From Helianthus annuus (Eukaryota > Streptophyta > Magnoliopsida > Asterales > Asteraceae), in contig NC_035443.2 of the NCBI RefSeq assembly GCF_002127325.2, positions 26,810,666 through 26,874,665 of the forward strand: DNA of 64,000 bases, given 5' to 3'. How positions within the stretch are numbered: the stretch's first letter is position 1; each line of letters begins with the position of its first letter. Of this stretch, positions 36,176 to 47,946 are shown one piece after another. A program made the translations under genes and the position numbers. Below the pieces are notes generated by a model. The model saw only the letters and a list, made by a program, of their open reading frames with translations, ran no database searches and was not told the origin of the DNA.

Positions 36176-39100
36176 TGTAACACCTCGAAATTTTATGTCC
36201 AATGATGTGTTGACACGTGTCATGAGTTTACACGTGGTATTAAATACTAAATAAAGGACTAAAGTTGACAAACCTTGAAAGTATGTAAATTCGAGGGTTA
36301 AAAATGTCAACGAGGGGTAAATATTCTGTATAGTAACCCTAAATGATGCCCATACCTTCAAACGAATGAATCATGGATCGTACGGAACGAAATGTGGAAG
36401 AAAGTGAGAAATTACAAACTACAGGGGTCAAATGTGTCAACATGTTTAAGTTATACCTCTGAGTGACCTTTTGACAAACCCGAAGCTTTGTAACGGTTAA
36501 TTATGTTCACTAGAATACACGACAAAAATTTCATAAAGTTTCGTTATCGTATGAGCAAGTTGTGATCAAATTCGTATGCGAGGGACTAAAACGTCAACGT
36601 TGAAAGTTAAGGACTTTTCGGGTAACAATAAGTTAACCGGGGACTTAACGAAATGGGTATAGGTCTTGAAGCCCCTAAACGTAAATTTTTAAGGCTCAAT
36701 ATGCAAGAAAACATTGGCCAATCACAGTTTGAAGAGCCAAGGATCAAATCGCGAAAATCAGAAAATAGAAGATCTGCTGCAGAGGGGGGTCGCGCGACGC
36801 GAGGCCCAAGGGGGGGTCCGTCGCGTCACGCGAGGGGCTCTCTGGTCGTTTCTTTTTGCTCCCTGCTTGCCTTTTCACTCCAAACCGACTTAGTTCCATT
36901 AATGTAGCAGCATGGGCGCCCCCTACCTGCTTTAGGGCCCTTAGAGACACTTGTTGATGATCAATAAGCATGGGTAGACTTGTTTGTCAACAATCTAGAG
37001 CCTTATGAACACTATATAAAGGCCTTCATGTACAACAAGTTCTTCACACCTTTCTCTTGCATTTCTGATCATTTCTGGAGCTCCAAAGCAGAACCAAGCC
37101 ATCCCTAGTCATGCATAGGACTTTGGTAAGCTTCCTTAACCTTTCTTAGTTGAGTTTTTGGTTAGTTATAGCCTAAAAGTCAAACCGTCGTAATTAATGG
37201 TTGACTTAACGGTTAATCACAAATGGTCCAGTGATTAGCCGAATCAAAGGTAGTTATATGTTGGTAATAATGTGGGCTTTAAACCCCTAAAAGGGCACCC
37301 TCTGGTTCCCACTCTAACTAGTCCGATTGTCGAGTCAAACTTGCTTAGAAAAAGTCAACAGAATGCTATTTTGCGATTTTATGCATAACCAGTAATGTAG
37401 ATAGCGTGTAACCTGTTTTAACACTCATATAACATGATAATAAGTATATTAGCTAGTCTAAGCTTGTTTGATCCGACCATTTACTGTTTTGACCCAGTTC
37501 GGAGCCGAAAGTCGCAAAACTTTGACTTTTGCTTTGACTTCAGTTCTGACCCGTTATGGTATGATTTAGATATGCCTTAGGACTCTCTTAGGACCAGGTT
37601 ACATGATGGTATAACCCTCTGTAACCGGTTCGTCGTTTGTCCGAGTCTTTTACACCTTTCCGTTAAATGCTTAAAAGTTGACCGTAACGCACTTTTTAAT
37701 TTAAAACGAGAAATTCGGACATCTGAAAGGACCATAACCTTAGTTACTGATTTCTAAGCATGTCCCTAAAATTTCACGTCAATCCGAGGTCCAGAATAGG
37801 AGTTATGCTAAATAGCGCAAATTACGGAAACTTTATTAATTATATAGCGCAATTAGCATAACGCCTATCTAAACCCACACCAAACATTTTACACACTGAT
37901 GTAAAATAATATTTTGGAATTTTTAAATATTTTTAATCAGTTTTAACCTGCTCATAACTTGCGGTTATGGCATCGGTTCAGTAATTACCGAATATACCCT
38001 TTTCGGCCATAACTTGAGTTCTACAAGGTCTTTTGACCCGATTCCAGTTGCTACTGATTTTAAATAATAAATAAAGTATTGAACTTTATAACTATTCGGA
38101 AAACTCAGTTTTCCTGTAGAACTCAGAAACCTCTTTTATAATCTTTAAAATGACCGATATACCCCTACGGGGCATAAAATGGATTTAAACTCGTTACGGG
38201 CATTATGGAAGGCATCCTACTGATACCACAACCTCTTTAAAGCATATTGACTTAGGAAACCAGTGTAGGACTCTTACGGTTACCCGTTACGCCTTTTGCG
38301 CGCACGGTTCGGCTTTTGTAACTAGTTTAAATAAACTAGCCGAAACGGGTCAAACCATATTGTTTTGACCCCAAAATCCAGAGTGTGGTTATTATACCCA
38401 TATAAAACAAGTCTTCAAACTTGTTGGGTCCAAATCACATTCCATTCCTGGTTATCGCCTTTCACGCAATTAAACCGTAACTATCCTTTGAAACTAACCG
38501 GTCTAAGCTAGGGCTAAATTAAAGACCCGTTAGGATTCTAATAGGTTTAAACCTTCGTTCTAGAATAGGAGACCAGTAAAAGCTATTTGCAATTTATTCA
38601 ATTAAGGATTTATACTTGCAAAGGTAAATACTTTTAACTTATTTTCCGTTATACGGGCTTGGGTTACGGTATTTAAAATACCACTTGGTCGGGCAATTGA
38701 CCCCAACTCATTAGTAGTTGGGTATTATCAATGTGACCCGTTTAAAAATTGTTTTGTTGGCTTTACGCCTTTGGGAGCTTAATGACCATGTCCCGGATAT
38801 CCTTGGCAGCATTTTACGAAATGGCCACGACCTTGACATCCGGGTGTAGGCGTACACCCGGCATTATGTCCATAATTATAAAAGTATAGCCGTTGGCTTT
38901 CCCGCCACGGTTTTATGCTATGTGGTGTGAGTATTAAACTTTAACCCGGCACGACCCGGGCGACCGAACGCATAGTAAACATGTAATTCTTTACAAGATT
39001 TAATTATAAATTATCCCAAGTTATAAAGAGTTTGTGCCTTGTGCATTCAAATCAACTTTATTAAACATTTTACAAAAGTGTCGGTTGAATGTATTTACCA

Positions 39101-39429
39101 GTGTAAACTGACGTATTTTCCCAAAAAGACTAAATGCAGGTACTAAGCGTAAAGGGCTGGATATTTCTCCTTAGCATCAATAAAGAGTCTCGCAAGCTTA
39201 AGATGCCTACGTCTGTCGAACAATTATTTTTATCTTATTATTGATCCCCTATGGATTTTATTTCAACAATGGTGATACTTGATATTACATTCAATGTTGA
39301 AATATATTTATCTTTATGCTTCCGCTGTGCATTCATATATTGTGTGGTTTGACTATATTGTTGCCAACTACGTCACGATAATCCCCCACCGGGCCCACCG
39401 GTGAGACACGTGGAAATTGGGGTGTGACA
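36176..39429 (+). repeat. C 3' LTR (3,254 bp)
   Basis: Collinear with 25892-29158, with small deletions (for example near 37876 and 38545). It ends GGGGTGTGACA at 39429, followed by TSD CCTTC and the rest of the A 3' LTR. Confidence 0.95.
36797..37020 (+). promoter_or_regulatory. C 3' LTR copy of the 31-bp motif pair and TATA box
   Basis: ACGCGAGG at 36797 and 36828 (31 bases). TATATAAA at 37013, the same 185-base distance as in the 5' LTR. Confidence 0.65.
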
Positions 39430-39434
39430 CCTTC

Positions 39435-41347
39435 CAAGGTTATACCTTATGGTCACGTCGTTTAAGTAGTTGTATGATAAGTAGTTCTTATGCCTTAGGA
39501 AAATTACCAAAATACCCTTTTCGCGCCAAAATTCATTTTAAGCCTATGTAATGTAACTTTTGACATCTAAACTGATTTAGCAACAATATTAAACATGTTA
39601 AGGCATATTTCACTTGTCATAGGACTAGTTAGGCGGTCCGAACGTGTTTTACACAAACGACGCGTTAAAGTAGCATAAGCTACCTAAACGGGTCGTAATG
39701 GGTCGTAAGAACTTAGGTTAGGTTTCATTTTAGTATGTGGACTTTATTTAACCATATCATATGAGTTCCAATACTCATTTGGTTTACGAAACCTCATACT
39801 ATCGAATTCCCCGATTTAGGTCCGGTTATTTATGTAGTTATCTACATAGTCCCCTCTTTTACTGTTTTTCAAACATTTTGGGGTGAAACACATGTGCCTA
39901 CTTGTTACTTTCATGCTTTTCATGTTTTCATATCACATACTTGCTTTGTTCACTAGTACACTATTAGTACATGATTTCATGATGTTTTTGCTATGTATGT
40001 CCTTTGTAGCATACTTAGTACATTTGATTTACATTACATTTTCATGCTATGTATGTTCATCATACTAGTACATTGTTTTGCATCACATCACATGCTATGT
40101 ATGTTCATTTAGTTCATACTTAGTACATTTACATCACATCACATGCTTATATTTTAGTATGACATTTGGTTTGTTTAAATGAGACAATGTACATTCATTA
40201 ACTTTGATCACGCCGCTCGTTAGTAGGTAATGGTACCAAAGGAATTGACAACTCCCGTTCCTGACATCCTAGGTATGTTTGGATGGAAGAAATGACCGAA
40301 TTCGACATACATTTTCACAGATAGACCTTTAAATTCGTTTAGGGGTTTATCGCCACAGTCACAAGGCTTGATTGTATGAATTTTCACAACACCGCATAGA
40401 TGTCTGTATCAGTATAGCATGCATTTCCACAAAACATAACTTTGATTTAAACCAAGTTTTACTTCAATACTTTGTTTTGTGCATTTTCACCTATGGTTTA
40501 ATTGATGCATTTCACTAGCCATACATATCATTTTGGTTACACATTACATGATTTACATTTGACACATAAACATTTTTGGCATTGGTTATACATTACATGA
40601 TTTACATTTTGACATAAACATTTGACATATTATTCAATACATTTGGCAATTGGTTTAATCATAGATATTTTACAATGGTGGTTTGTTTGGGTAAGTGATT
40701 TAAGTAACGAGGCATGTGTAATATGATACAAGCATGGTGGATACGCCGCTGGTACTTCCTATATATAAGTGTTTGAACGGTATTACACATCGCATCGTTG
40801 TTTAAATCATTTCAGTTTAGACATATAACATATTTTTTTCACAAGACATTGTTTTACAAACAACTTATTTTATACAAATTCATTTTACTTGGTTATTCAT
40901 TTAACCTTTCATTACTCTTTTACATATCATCTACCTTAGTATCACTTTTCGAACGTTTTATAAAAGCAAACACTTAAACTGGATTCATGACAAGTTTTCA
41001 TTAAACATTTTCTTAAACCTAAGTCATGAATCCTATTTTCACAAAACCTATTTACTCGCCGTCATTTTTATGCTGATGTATTTTCACATGTGTTTCAGGT
41101 ACAATAGTTGATGATATTTGATGATGATATTGATGCATGCTCACGTAGGATTGGACGAGGCCTTAGTGACATTAAAAGATGCAAGACTAGTTAACTATGT
41201 TATATTTTTTTTTTGTTAAGATGTTGTAATACATTTAATTCAATAAAACGAAATTGTTTAATCCATGGTTGTGAAACAATGATTCTGTTACAACACTCCC
41301 CGACGTTTCCGCCACGTTTTGTTGTTTTACGTGGTCGGGGTGTGACA
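39435..41347 (+). repeat. A 3' LTR, right part
   Basis: Continues from 25886 after removal of C and one CCTTC. It contains the uninterrupted target of B (AAGGTTATACCTTATGG near 39436). It lacks about 78 bases present in the 5' LTR, with the deletion at TAGTTATCTACATAGTCCCC near 39835-39855. It ends GGTGTGACA and is followed by TSD ATTAC. Confidence 0.9.
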
Positions 41348-42187
41348 ATTACCAATTTTAGATTTCATAAACATTAACAAATTCAATGATTAAAGGTTTA
41401 AAACAATGACAACCTAGAATTTAATCCCAGTCGTTGATGAACCAAACCAAATAATTGATGAACACGAATGAATACGATAATCAAATATTGTTTAATCAAA
41501 ACAAAAACAATAGGAACGACTAACCGAAAGTTTAATAGAATCCTAATCCAAAACAATCGTAAAAATACGCAACCCCAATGTTCAAGCATAAACCCTATTC
41601 CCGGAGACGGTCACGGGAGAACTAGCCGCTCATGATACTTGTACAATCTTCCATAGCGTGAAAGGATGTTGAAGACATGATTGGTTCGGATGTGAGTGAT
41701 GATTAATGATGAAGATCGATGATTTTAGAGCTCCCCCCAAAAGTCAATCCAATTTTCTACCAATCATTCCCTAAATCGATGATAGTGGAGGTCCCAATTT
41801 CTTATGGATAGTGGCCCAATAATATTTTATGGCTGCTGCCAAACTTTCGTGTCATAAAGCCCATGAAGTAAGATTATTAAAATAAACCTTTTTAAGACTA
41901 TGGGGTATGGGGTGGGGTTTGGGCGTGGGTTGGGGGAAAACGCCCAAGCCACCATCCCGGGTGGGCTTGGGTTGGGGCGTGGCCCTTGGGGCTTGGGTTT
42001 CAAGCCGGGCGTGGGGCGGGTCTCGCAAGCTGACATGGCGGGCTGTGAATGGCCAAACCAAACTAGCCGTTGGGCTAGCTGTTGGGCTAGCCGTTGGGGG
42101 CTATTTAAAAAAAATTCCTTTATAAATACCTTACCATATTTATCATTTTTCTCACACAATATCAAACACATAAAACAAAATCTTGCC

Positions 42188-43370
42188 ATGAGTTCTTTAA
42201 GTTATACTGAATCATCATCATCATCTGACGATGGTGCGGAAATATTTCTACAAACGATCGCGACGGTAGTGAAAGCTATCGTGGAAAACGAAGAGGAGGA
42301 GGAAGAGACTCAACAACCTAAACGCAGGAGAAGGTACATCGCTCGTGAACGGCACAGCGCTAACGATTTTATGGTAAGCGATTACTTCTCAGCGGAACCT
42401 AAGTATGATGAAAAAATGTTTAGGCGTCGTTTTCATATGAGTAGAAACTTATTTTTAAGGATATCTAGAGATCTTGAGGAGAAGTATGTTTATTTCCAAC
42501 AAAAACCCGATGTAGTCAGGCAATTAGGATTTAGTACGTGGCAAAAGGTCACAGCAGCACTTAGGCAGTTAGCGTACGGCAATAGTTCGGACATTATGGA
42601 TGACAATTTAAAAATGTCTGCACGTGTAGCTAGAGAAAGTCTTCACAACTTTTGTTCGTGTATTTTAGAACTTTATAGGAAAAGATATTTGAGAAAGCCC
42701 TCGTTCAGTGACATGCAACAATTATTGGAACATCACGCAGATTATCATGGGCTACCCGAGATGTTAGGTAGTTTAGATTGTATGAAATGGGCTTGGGAAC
42801 TTTGTCCTACCCAATGGCAAGGCGCTCACACGAGTAGATTTCACGGGATGCCAGCCATCATGCTTGAATCGGTTGCGTCCCAAGATCTTTGGATATGGCA
42901 TGCGTTCTTCGGTATGCCAGGTTCACATAATGATATTACCATCTTAAACCACTCGCCCCTTTTCAATGATCGGGTAAATAGGACCCAAAGGAACTTTCTT
43001 TGTAAACGGGGTTGAGTACGTGTATGGGTACTACCTAGTTGATGGGATTTACCCAGAGTGGGGGGTTTTCGTATAATCTTTCACAAAACACGGTACCACA
43101 GATCCAAAGAGATTAAAGTTTAACAGGGTCCAGATGGCTGCACGTAAGACGTCGAGCGAGCATTCGGTGTTTTGAAGAAAAGGTGGCGAATATTGGCAAT
43201 GCCTTGTCGACTATGGGACAAGAATCGGATTGGAAACGTGATGTACACATGTATCATTCTTCACAACATGATTTTGGAGGATGAAGGTAGAGCGGTCGTT
43301 ACCTACTATGATGACGATGACCCCCAACCAGGTAACGTAGCAGACAAAGATAAAGCAGCAAATGAATTTT
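42188..43370 (+). pseudogene. PIF/Harbinger transposase (DDE_4 type), frameshifted; tail at 54860-54927
   Basis: ATG 42188, then an acidic Ser/Glu-rich N-terminus and a basic patch (PKRRRRYIARERH). The conserved FRRRFHMSRNLFLRI and DVVRQLGFSTWQKVTAALRQL region follows, then the nuclease core: first Asp in GSLDCMKW (about 42770), second Asp in SHNDI (about 42930). The frame stops at 43015. The remainder, with the Glu region (SSEHSVF, about 43155) and a KKRW and ILHNMI motif at 43172-43370, is in other frames with stops. Solo LTR E then cuts the C-terminus; the last 22 codons continue at 54860 and end TAG at 54925-54927. The upstream frame from 41900 is TIR sequence, so I prefer 42188. Inactive. 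Confidence 0.85.
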
Positions 43371-44642
43371 TGTAACACCTCGTAAAATCACGTCCAATGA
43401 TGTATTGACACATGTAATAAACCCTAATGAAGTCAAATGTTGAATTTAAGGGACTAATTTTTTGAAAAATCAAAAACTTTGATTATGAAAGGATTGGAAG
43501 TGTTAGCATACCTAAAATAAGTTTCTAAATAACCTCTCACGATATTGATGTTCACAAATGAGCCACTTGGCGATCGAGTGTAGCCGTTTGCGGAATTAAT
43601 TAAAAGGTAGCGCAATGAAGGGTTAAAAGCGTCAACATGTTAATTCTTACCTCTGAATGACCTTTTAACAAACCGGGAGCTTCATGATATTTGATTATAC
43701 TCTCAGGAATGCGAATTATTGGCCGACTAAGGTTTTTATGCCTATAAGTAAGGTTACGCGCAACTTTGCAAGTTAGAGGGACTAAAAGTGTCAGTATGTT
43801 TAATTATACCTTTGAATGACCTTTTAGCGAACCCGAAGCATCGTGATGTTTAATAATACTTTCAAGAATGCCTAATATGGATTAGATGAGGCTTCAATGC
43901 TATTAAATGATGAGATGCGCAAGTTGCGCAATGGAGGGACCTAAAGCGTCAACTTTTGAATCTACGCCTTTTGGTGACCATTTAAGCGATCGAGAGCGTA
44001 GTAATATTTAAGTATATGCTTGGGAATGACCAATATGGGCCATGGAAGGCTTGGATATCATTAAACAACATTTTGCGTAACTTTGTGCGATTAAAGGACT
44101 AATTGCGTCAAACTGCAAAAGTATGTCGATTCGTATGTTATCGGACCTTCCGGAATATGACCATGAGTTAAAAATGCCCTAATCATCCCTTACCTAGCTT
44201 AGAAATAGGCTTAGAGGCGTTTCGTGCGCAAAAAATAAACTTTTAAGTCAAGTAGGGATTAAAAGTGCCAAAAAGTGCACAGGTTTGCATTTTCGCGCAT
44301 ATCTCACATTTTGAATATACCCGGACACCCAAAAATTTATGTGAGCACTAAAATATTTATTTTAGTGTTTGGCTTGATAAAATTCCATTTTTCGCGTAAT
44401 TTGGATCATTTTTCGCGTCCGTTCGCGTTTCGTCGTAATTAGACGAACGACGTGACCGTACGGCCAAACAAACCGACATCCAACATGTTTTCAAGCATGT
44501 TTCATGTTCCCTATGTTTAGGCTTCATTGTAGAGCCTTGTAATTAGCTTAACGGGCCTTAAACGTGCCAAACGTGACCTTAAAAGCTAACAGGGACCATT
44601 TCTGTAATTGTTACAAAGTTCTGTTGCTAATCTGCAGGCTAG

Positions 44643-44878
44643 GCGGGCCGCGTAAGACTCCCTAGGAGTCTACGCAGGCCGTGTAAGGCCACCAGAGCTG
44701 CAAAACAACTTCAAACATTCAGCAGCTGGGTTTCTTTGTTGGCACATGGTTTTAATCAATACTATGGGCCATTTTGGGCACCCATAGTATTAGAAAACAG
44801 TGGGTATGAAGTGTACGGTCCAGATCAAGGCTCATTTATCGAGGAACGATCCTAAAGGTTCTCAAAAACCTATAAATA
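44643..44878 (+). promoter_or_regulatory. E promoter: CpG motif pair 31 bp apart and TATA box
   Basis: GCGGGCCGCGTAAG at 44643 and GCAGGCCGTGTAAG at 44674 (31 bases); the second copy looks decayed at two CpGs. Between them is the perfect inverted repeat AGACTCC-CTA-GGAGTCT. TATAAATA at 44871, 197 bases after the second copy. Confidence 0.7.
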
Positions 44879-46609
44879 CCCCATTTGATCTTGCTCTCAT
44901 TCACACTTGATTTCTGAATTCTCAAAGTTGGAGACCTTGCTCTAAATACCTGAGAATTTAGGATCAAAACCTCCTTGCTTGGACCCTTTGTAAGTATCCT
45001 TCGTGCTTAGTTTAAATTTCTAGCGTTATAGCCGAAAAGTCAAGCGTTTTTGATAAACGCTTTGACTTATAAATGGTTGAGCCATTGTTCGCAACGAACA
45101 TGGCTACGTGACCGTAATTAGGTAGGTATTAAACCCTCAAAAGGGCACCACCTAATTACCACGTTTACTTAGTTAAATGGTCGGGTTAAATAAAAGTCAA
45201 ACGGGTTAGTTTTAAATAAAATTCATAACTATTAATCTAGAAGCCATAAAATCAGTTTTCTCACTTTAATAACTTGATAAATATTAGTTGAACATGTCTA
45301 AGCATGTCCAACCCGACAATTCTAAGTATAGGCTCGGTTCGGAACCGAAAGTCGCAAAAGTTGACTTTTGCTTTGACCTTCAGTTTTGACCCGATTTAGC
45401 TTAGTTTAGATATTACTTATGATTCCTTTAGGACCATGTTATAGGTTAGTGTAACCCTCTGAGGTTATACAACTTGGATCCTTAGTTATCCTATTCATTT
45501 ACATGTTCCCGTTATATGCTTAAATGTTGACCATTATGCCCTTTTGACTCTAAAACGAGAATTTTGAAAATGTGAGGGGACAATAATCTTTATTACTGAT
45601 TTATAAACTTGTCCTTAAAATTTGATATCAGCTTGAGGTCTAGATTAGAAGTTATGCTCAATAGCGTAATTAGAAAGTTTTTATTGATTAAACAGCGTAA
45701 TTAGCATAAAGCCTATCTAAACCCAATTTTTGATTCTAAACTTTTTACCTACTAATGTAAAATAATATTTTGGGATTTTTAAAGATTTTTAATTATTTTT
45801 AGGCTGAGCATAACATAGGGTTCTAGCTTTGATTCGGTAATTGTCGGTTTTGGCCTTTTGGCCATAAAATGAGTTTTACATAAAATTTTGATACCAAACT
45901 TTTTGCTACTGATTTTATATGATAAATAAAACATTTTAAGCTTTCTGGAATGGTAAAAATATCAGCTTTTCTTATAAAACCCAGAAATCGCTAAAAATCG
46001 CCTTTTTACTCGTTTTTAACGCATAGTATAAGTTAAAACTATTTTTAACATATAAGGTTTGATACCTACTGATGTCTTAAGTAAATTCTCATAATTAAAC
46101 AGTAGGCAAAAGTTTTAAACTCAGAATTCAAATTTTAACCTTTAAAGCTTATGTGAAGTTACCAAAATACCCCTTCGGTGCATAGTTTGGTTATAATTAA
46201 TAAATTTCACATATATGTAATACCATACAGATATAACTTATTAAAGTAAGTATTTTTACTGATTATATCAGACCTGAAACTCAGATTTATATTTAAACCC
46301 TTTTTAAGCTGTAAAATGACCAAAATACCCCTACGGGCCATAAATTGGTTTTAAATTCGTTTTGGGCATAATGGAAGGTATCCTACTGATATCACAACAT
46401 ATTAAAGGCATATTAACTTAGGAAACCTGTTCATGACTCATTTGGTTACCCGTTACGTACTTTTCGCGTTCGGATCGGCTTATATAACTAGCTTGCATAA
46501 ATTAGCCGAAACGGGTCAAACCTTATCATTTTTATCTCAAAATCCAGAATGTGTTTAGTTTACCCTTATTATACAAGTATACAAGCTTGTCAGGTCAAAA
46601 CCAAATTCT

Positions 46610-46671
46610 AAATCATGCGTTTTGAACCGTATCCTCCTTTAAATCATGCGTTTTGAACCGTATCCTCCTTT
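46610..46671 (+). repeat. Two-copy 31-bp tandem duplication in E
   Basis: AAATCATGCGTTTTGAACCG and the following CTCCTTT occur twice in a row, at 46610 and 46641. The copies are identical, so the duplication is recent relative to the LTR. Confidence 0.9.
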
Positions 46672-46883
46672 AAAACTAATCGGTCTAAGCATAGGCTTAA
46701 TTAAAGACCCGTTAGGAATCTAATAGGTTATTAAAAACCTTTCTTCCAGATTTAGGAGCCCAGTAAAAGCTATCTGTATTTGCTGATTTGATATACGGCT
46801 GGGATTGAATTTATATTTAGCTCAGGTAAATACTTTTAACTTATTTTCCCTTATACGGGCTTAGGGTACGATATATAAAATAC

Positions 46884-47312
46884 TGTTGGTGCATACGTCT
46901 GTCGACTTCGTCTTGTATCGAGTCTTGTTCTAACAATGTTAGATCAGGGCACGTAGTTCGAGAAAATAGGTTTTAGAGGTAATTTCGCATGAAGTTAGTA
47001 ATTCCGCTTGAAAGTATTATGTGTAATTCCGTGCGGAATTAGATTCCGCTTGAATCTAATTCTGTTTGGGACTGTTTCATGCGGAATTAGGAATACTATA
47101 AATAGCCTCCATGCGAAATAATTTGTAACTTTCGTCATTCCGGTACCGAAGTGCTGCCGACGTGTCGTGTGATCTGAAAAGCTGTTAAATCAATAAAACA
47201 AGACAATTAAGTGTGAAACAAGCTGTTTTCCAAGTCAATTCATCTGTTTCCGCCTTTTGAATTGATAAGGACTCTTCTGATTGACTCGTTTGGGTCACAA
47301 ACCGATCCTACA
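46884..47312 (+). repeat. F 5' LTR (429 bp)
   Basis: TG...CA ends; starts TGTTGGTGCATACGTCTGTC. TATAAATA at 47097 with palindromic AATTYCG motifs just upstream. Confidence 0.95.
46979..47104 (+). promoter_or_regulatory. F 5' LTR promoter: AATTYCG palindromes and TATA box
   Basis: GTAATTTCGCATGAA (46979) and GTAATTCCGCTTGAA (46998) are followed by TAATTCCG-TG-CGGAATTA, a perfect 18-base palindrome (47024-47041), and by AGATTC-CGCTT-GAATCT. ATGCGGAATTAG and then TATAAATA (47097) come next. Confidence 0.65.
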
Positions 47313-47314
47313 AG

Positions 47315-47327
47315 TGGTATCAGAGCT
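47315..47327 (+). other. F primer-binding site (tRNA-iMet)
   Basis: TGGTATCAGAGCT, two bases after the 5' LTR. Confidence 0.9.
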
Positions 47328-47500
47328 CAGGAGGAAGAGTTCTTGCCAAAACAGCCATAATTTCTGACTTCTACACCTTCTTTTCAAAATTAAACACGTT
47401 TTTACTGTCAAAATGGATTGAATTTTACACATGACAGGCGAAACAGTGTTTTAATGAATCCTTGAGAGAATTGGACATTAATTCGATCTAAATTTGATAA

Positions 47501-47895
47501 AATTGGTAATTTCGTTTGAACATCAGATCGAAAATGATGACGTCAGCATAATTTCGTACGAAATTACAGATTGATTTCAAACGAAATTACCTAATTTCGC
47601 TTGAAATTTATAATTTCGCATCAAAGAGTAATTTCGTTTGAACCATTCCACACGAAATTACCTAATTCCGCACGAAATTAGTTTTAATTTCGCTCCAAAG
47701 TGTAATTTCGTTTGAAATTACCTAAGTTCATACGAAATTACCTTATTTCGTTTCAAAGTGTAATTTTGTGTGAGTAATTTCGCGTGAAATAGCAATTCCG
47801 TTTGAAAGTGGTATTCCGTGTGAAACCTGATTTCGTGTGAAATTTTGATTTTGCACCAAAAGCTGATTTCATTTGAGTTTGTTATTTCGTGTGAA
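47501..47895 (+). repeat. Array of about 20 AATTTCG...GAAATT motifs in F leader
   Basis: Units of the type TAATTTCGnnnGAAATTA or ATTTCGTTTGAA recur every 15-30 bases. One, TAATTTCG-TA-CGAAATTA at 47549-47566, is a perfect 18-base palindrome. They resemble the LTR motifs at 46979-47090, so the motif spans both U3 and leader. Non-coding. Confidence 0.85.
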
Positions 47896-47946
47896 AATCA
47901 GTGTTCTTTGAACTTTGTTGATTTTGTGATACAGGATTATTGAATC

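Larger units (their letters stand above)
25892..39429 (+). mobile_element. Gypsy chromovirus C (Tekay/Del-like), complete outline but dead
   Basis: 13,538 bp with CCTTC on both sides (25887-25891 and 39430-39434). LTRs of 3,267 and 3,254 bp start TGTAACACCTCG and end GGGGTGTGACA. It has a primer-binding site, a Pro-rich leader frame with one stop, gag-pol over 31573-36140, and a polypurine tract. By eye the first 700 LTR bases differ at about 17 sites (2 to 3 percent). Pol carries several frameshifts and two catalytic substitutions, so this copy is inactive. Confidence 0.95.
8571..41347 (+). mobile_element. Gypsy-type element A: long LTRs, gag-only interior, hosting B and C
   Basis: It starts TGTGACACCTGTGTCAC and ends GGTGTGACA, flanked by ATTAC (8566-8570 and 41348-41352). 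Its 5' LTR is 8571-10226 plus 19300-21283, about 3.6 kb once B is removed. Its 3' LTR is 24244-25891 plus 39435-41347, about 3.56 kb once C is removed. The interior is only 2.96 kb (21284-24243): a tRNA-iMet primer site, a gag remnant and no pol. It is therefore non-autonomous and would have needed pol from another element. Each LTR copy supplies the empty site for the other's insert: CCAAGGTTATACCTTATGG is uninterrupted at 39434. The first 500 bases of the two LTRs differ by roughly 3 percent by eye. Confidence 0.9.

Noticed and set aside
41900..42187. N-terminal extension of the D transposase frame
   Set aside because: This is the TIR and GC-rich subterminal DNA; family proteins start near the acidic Ser-rich segment at 42188.
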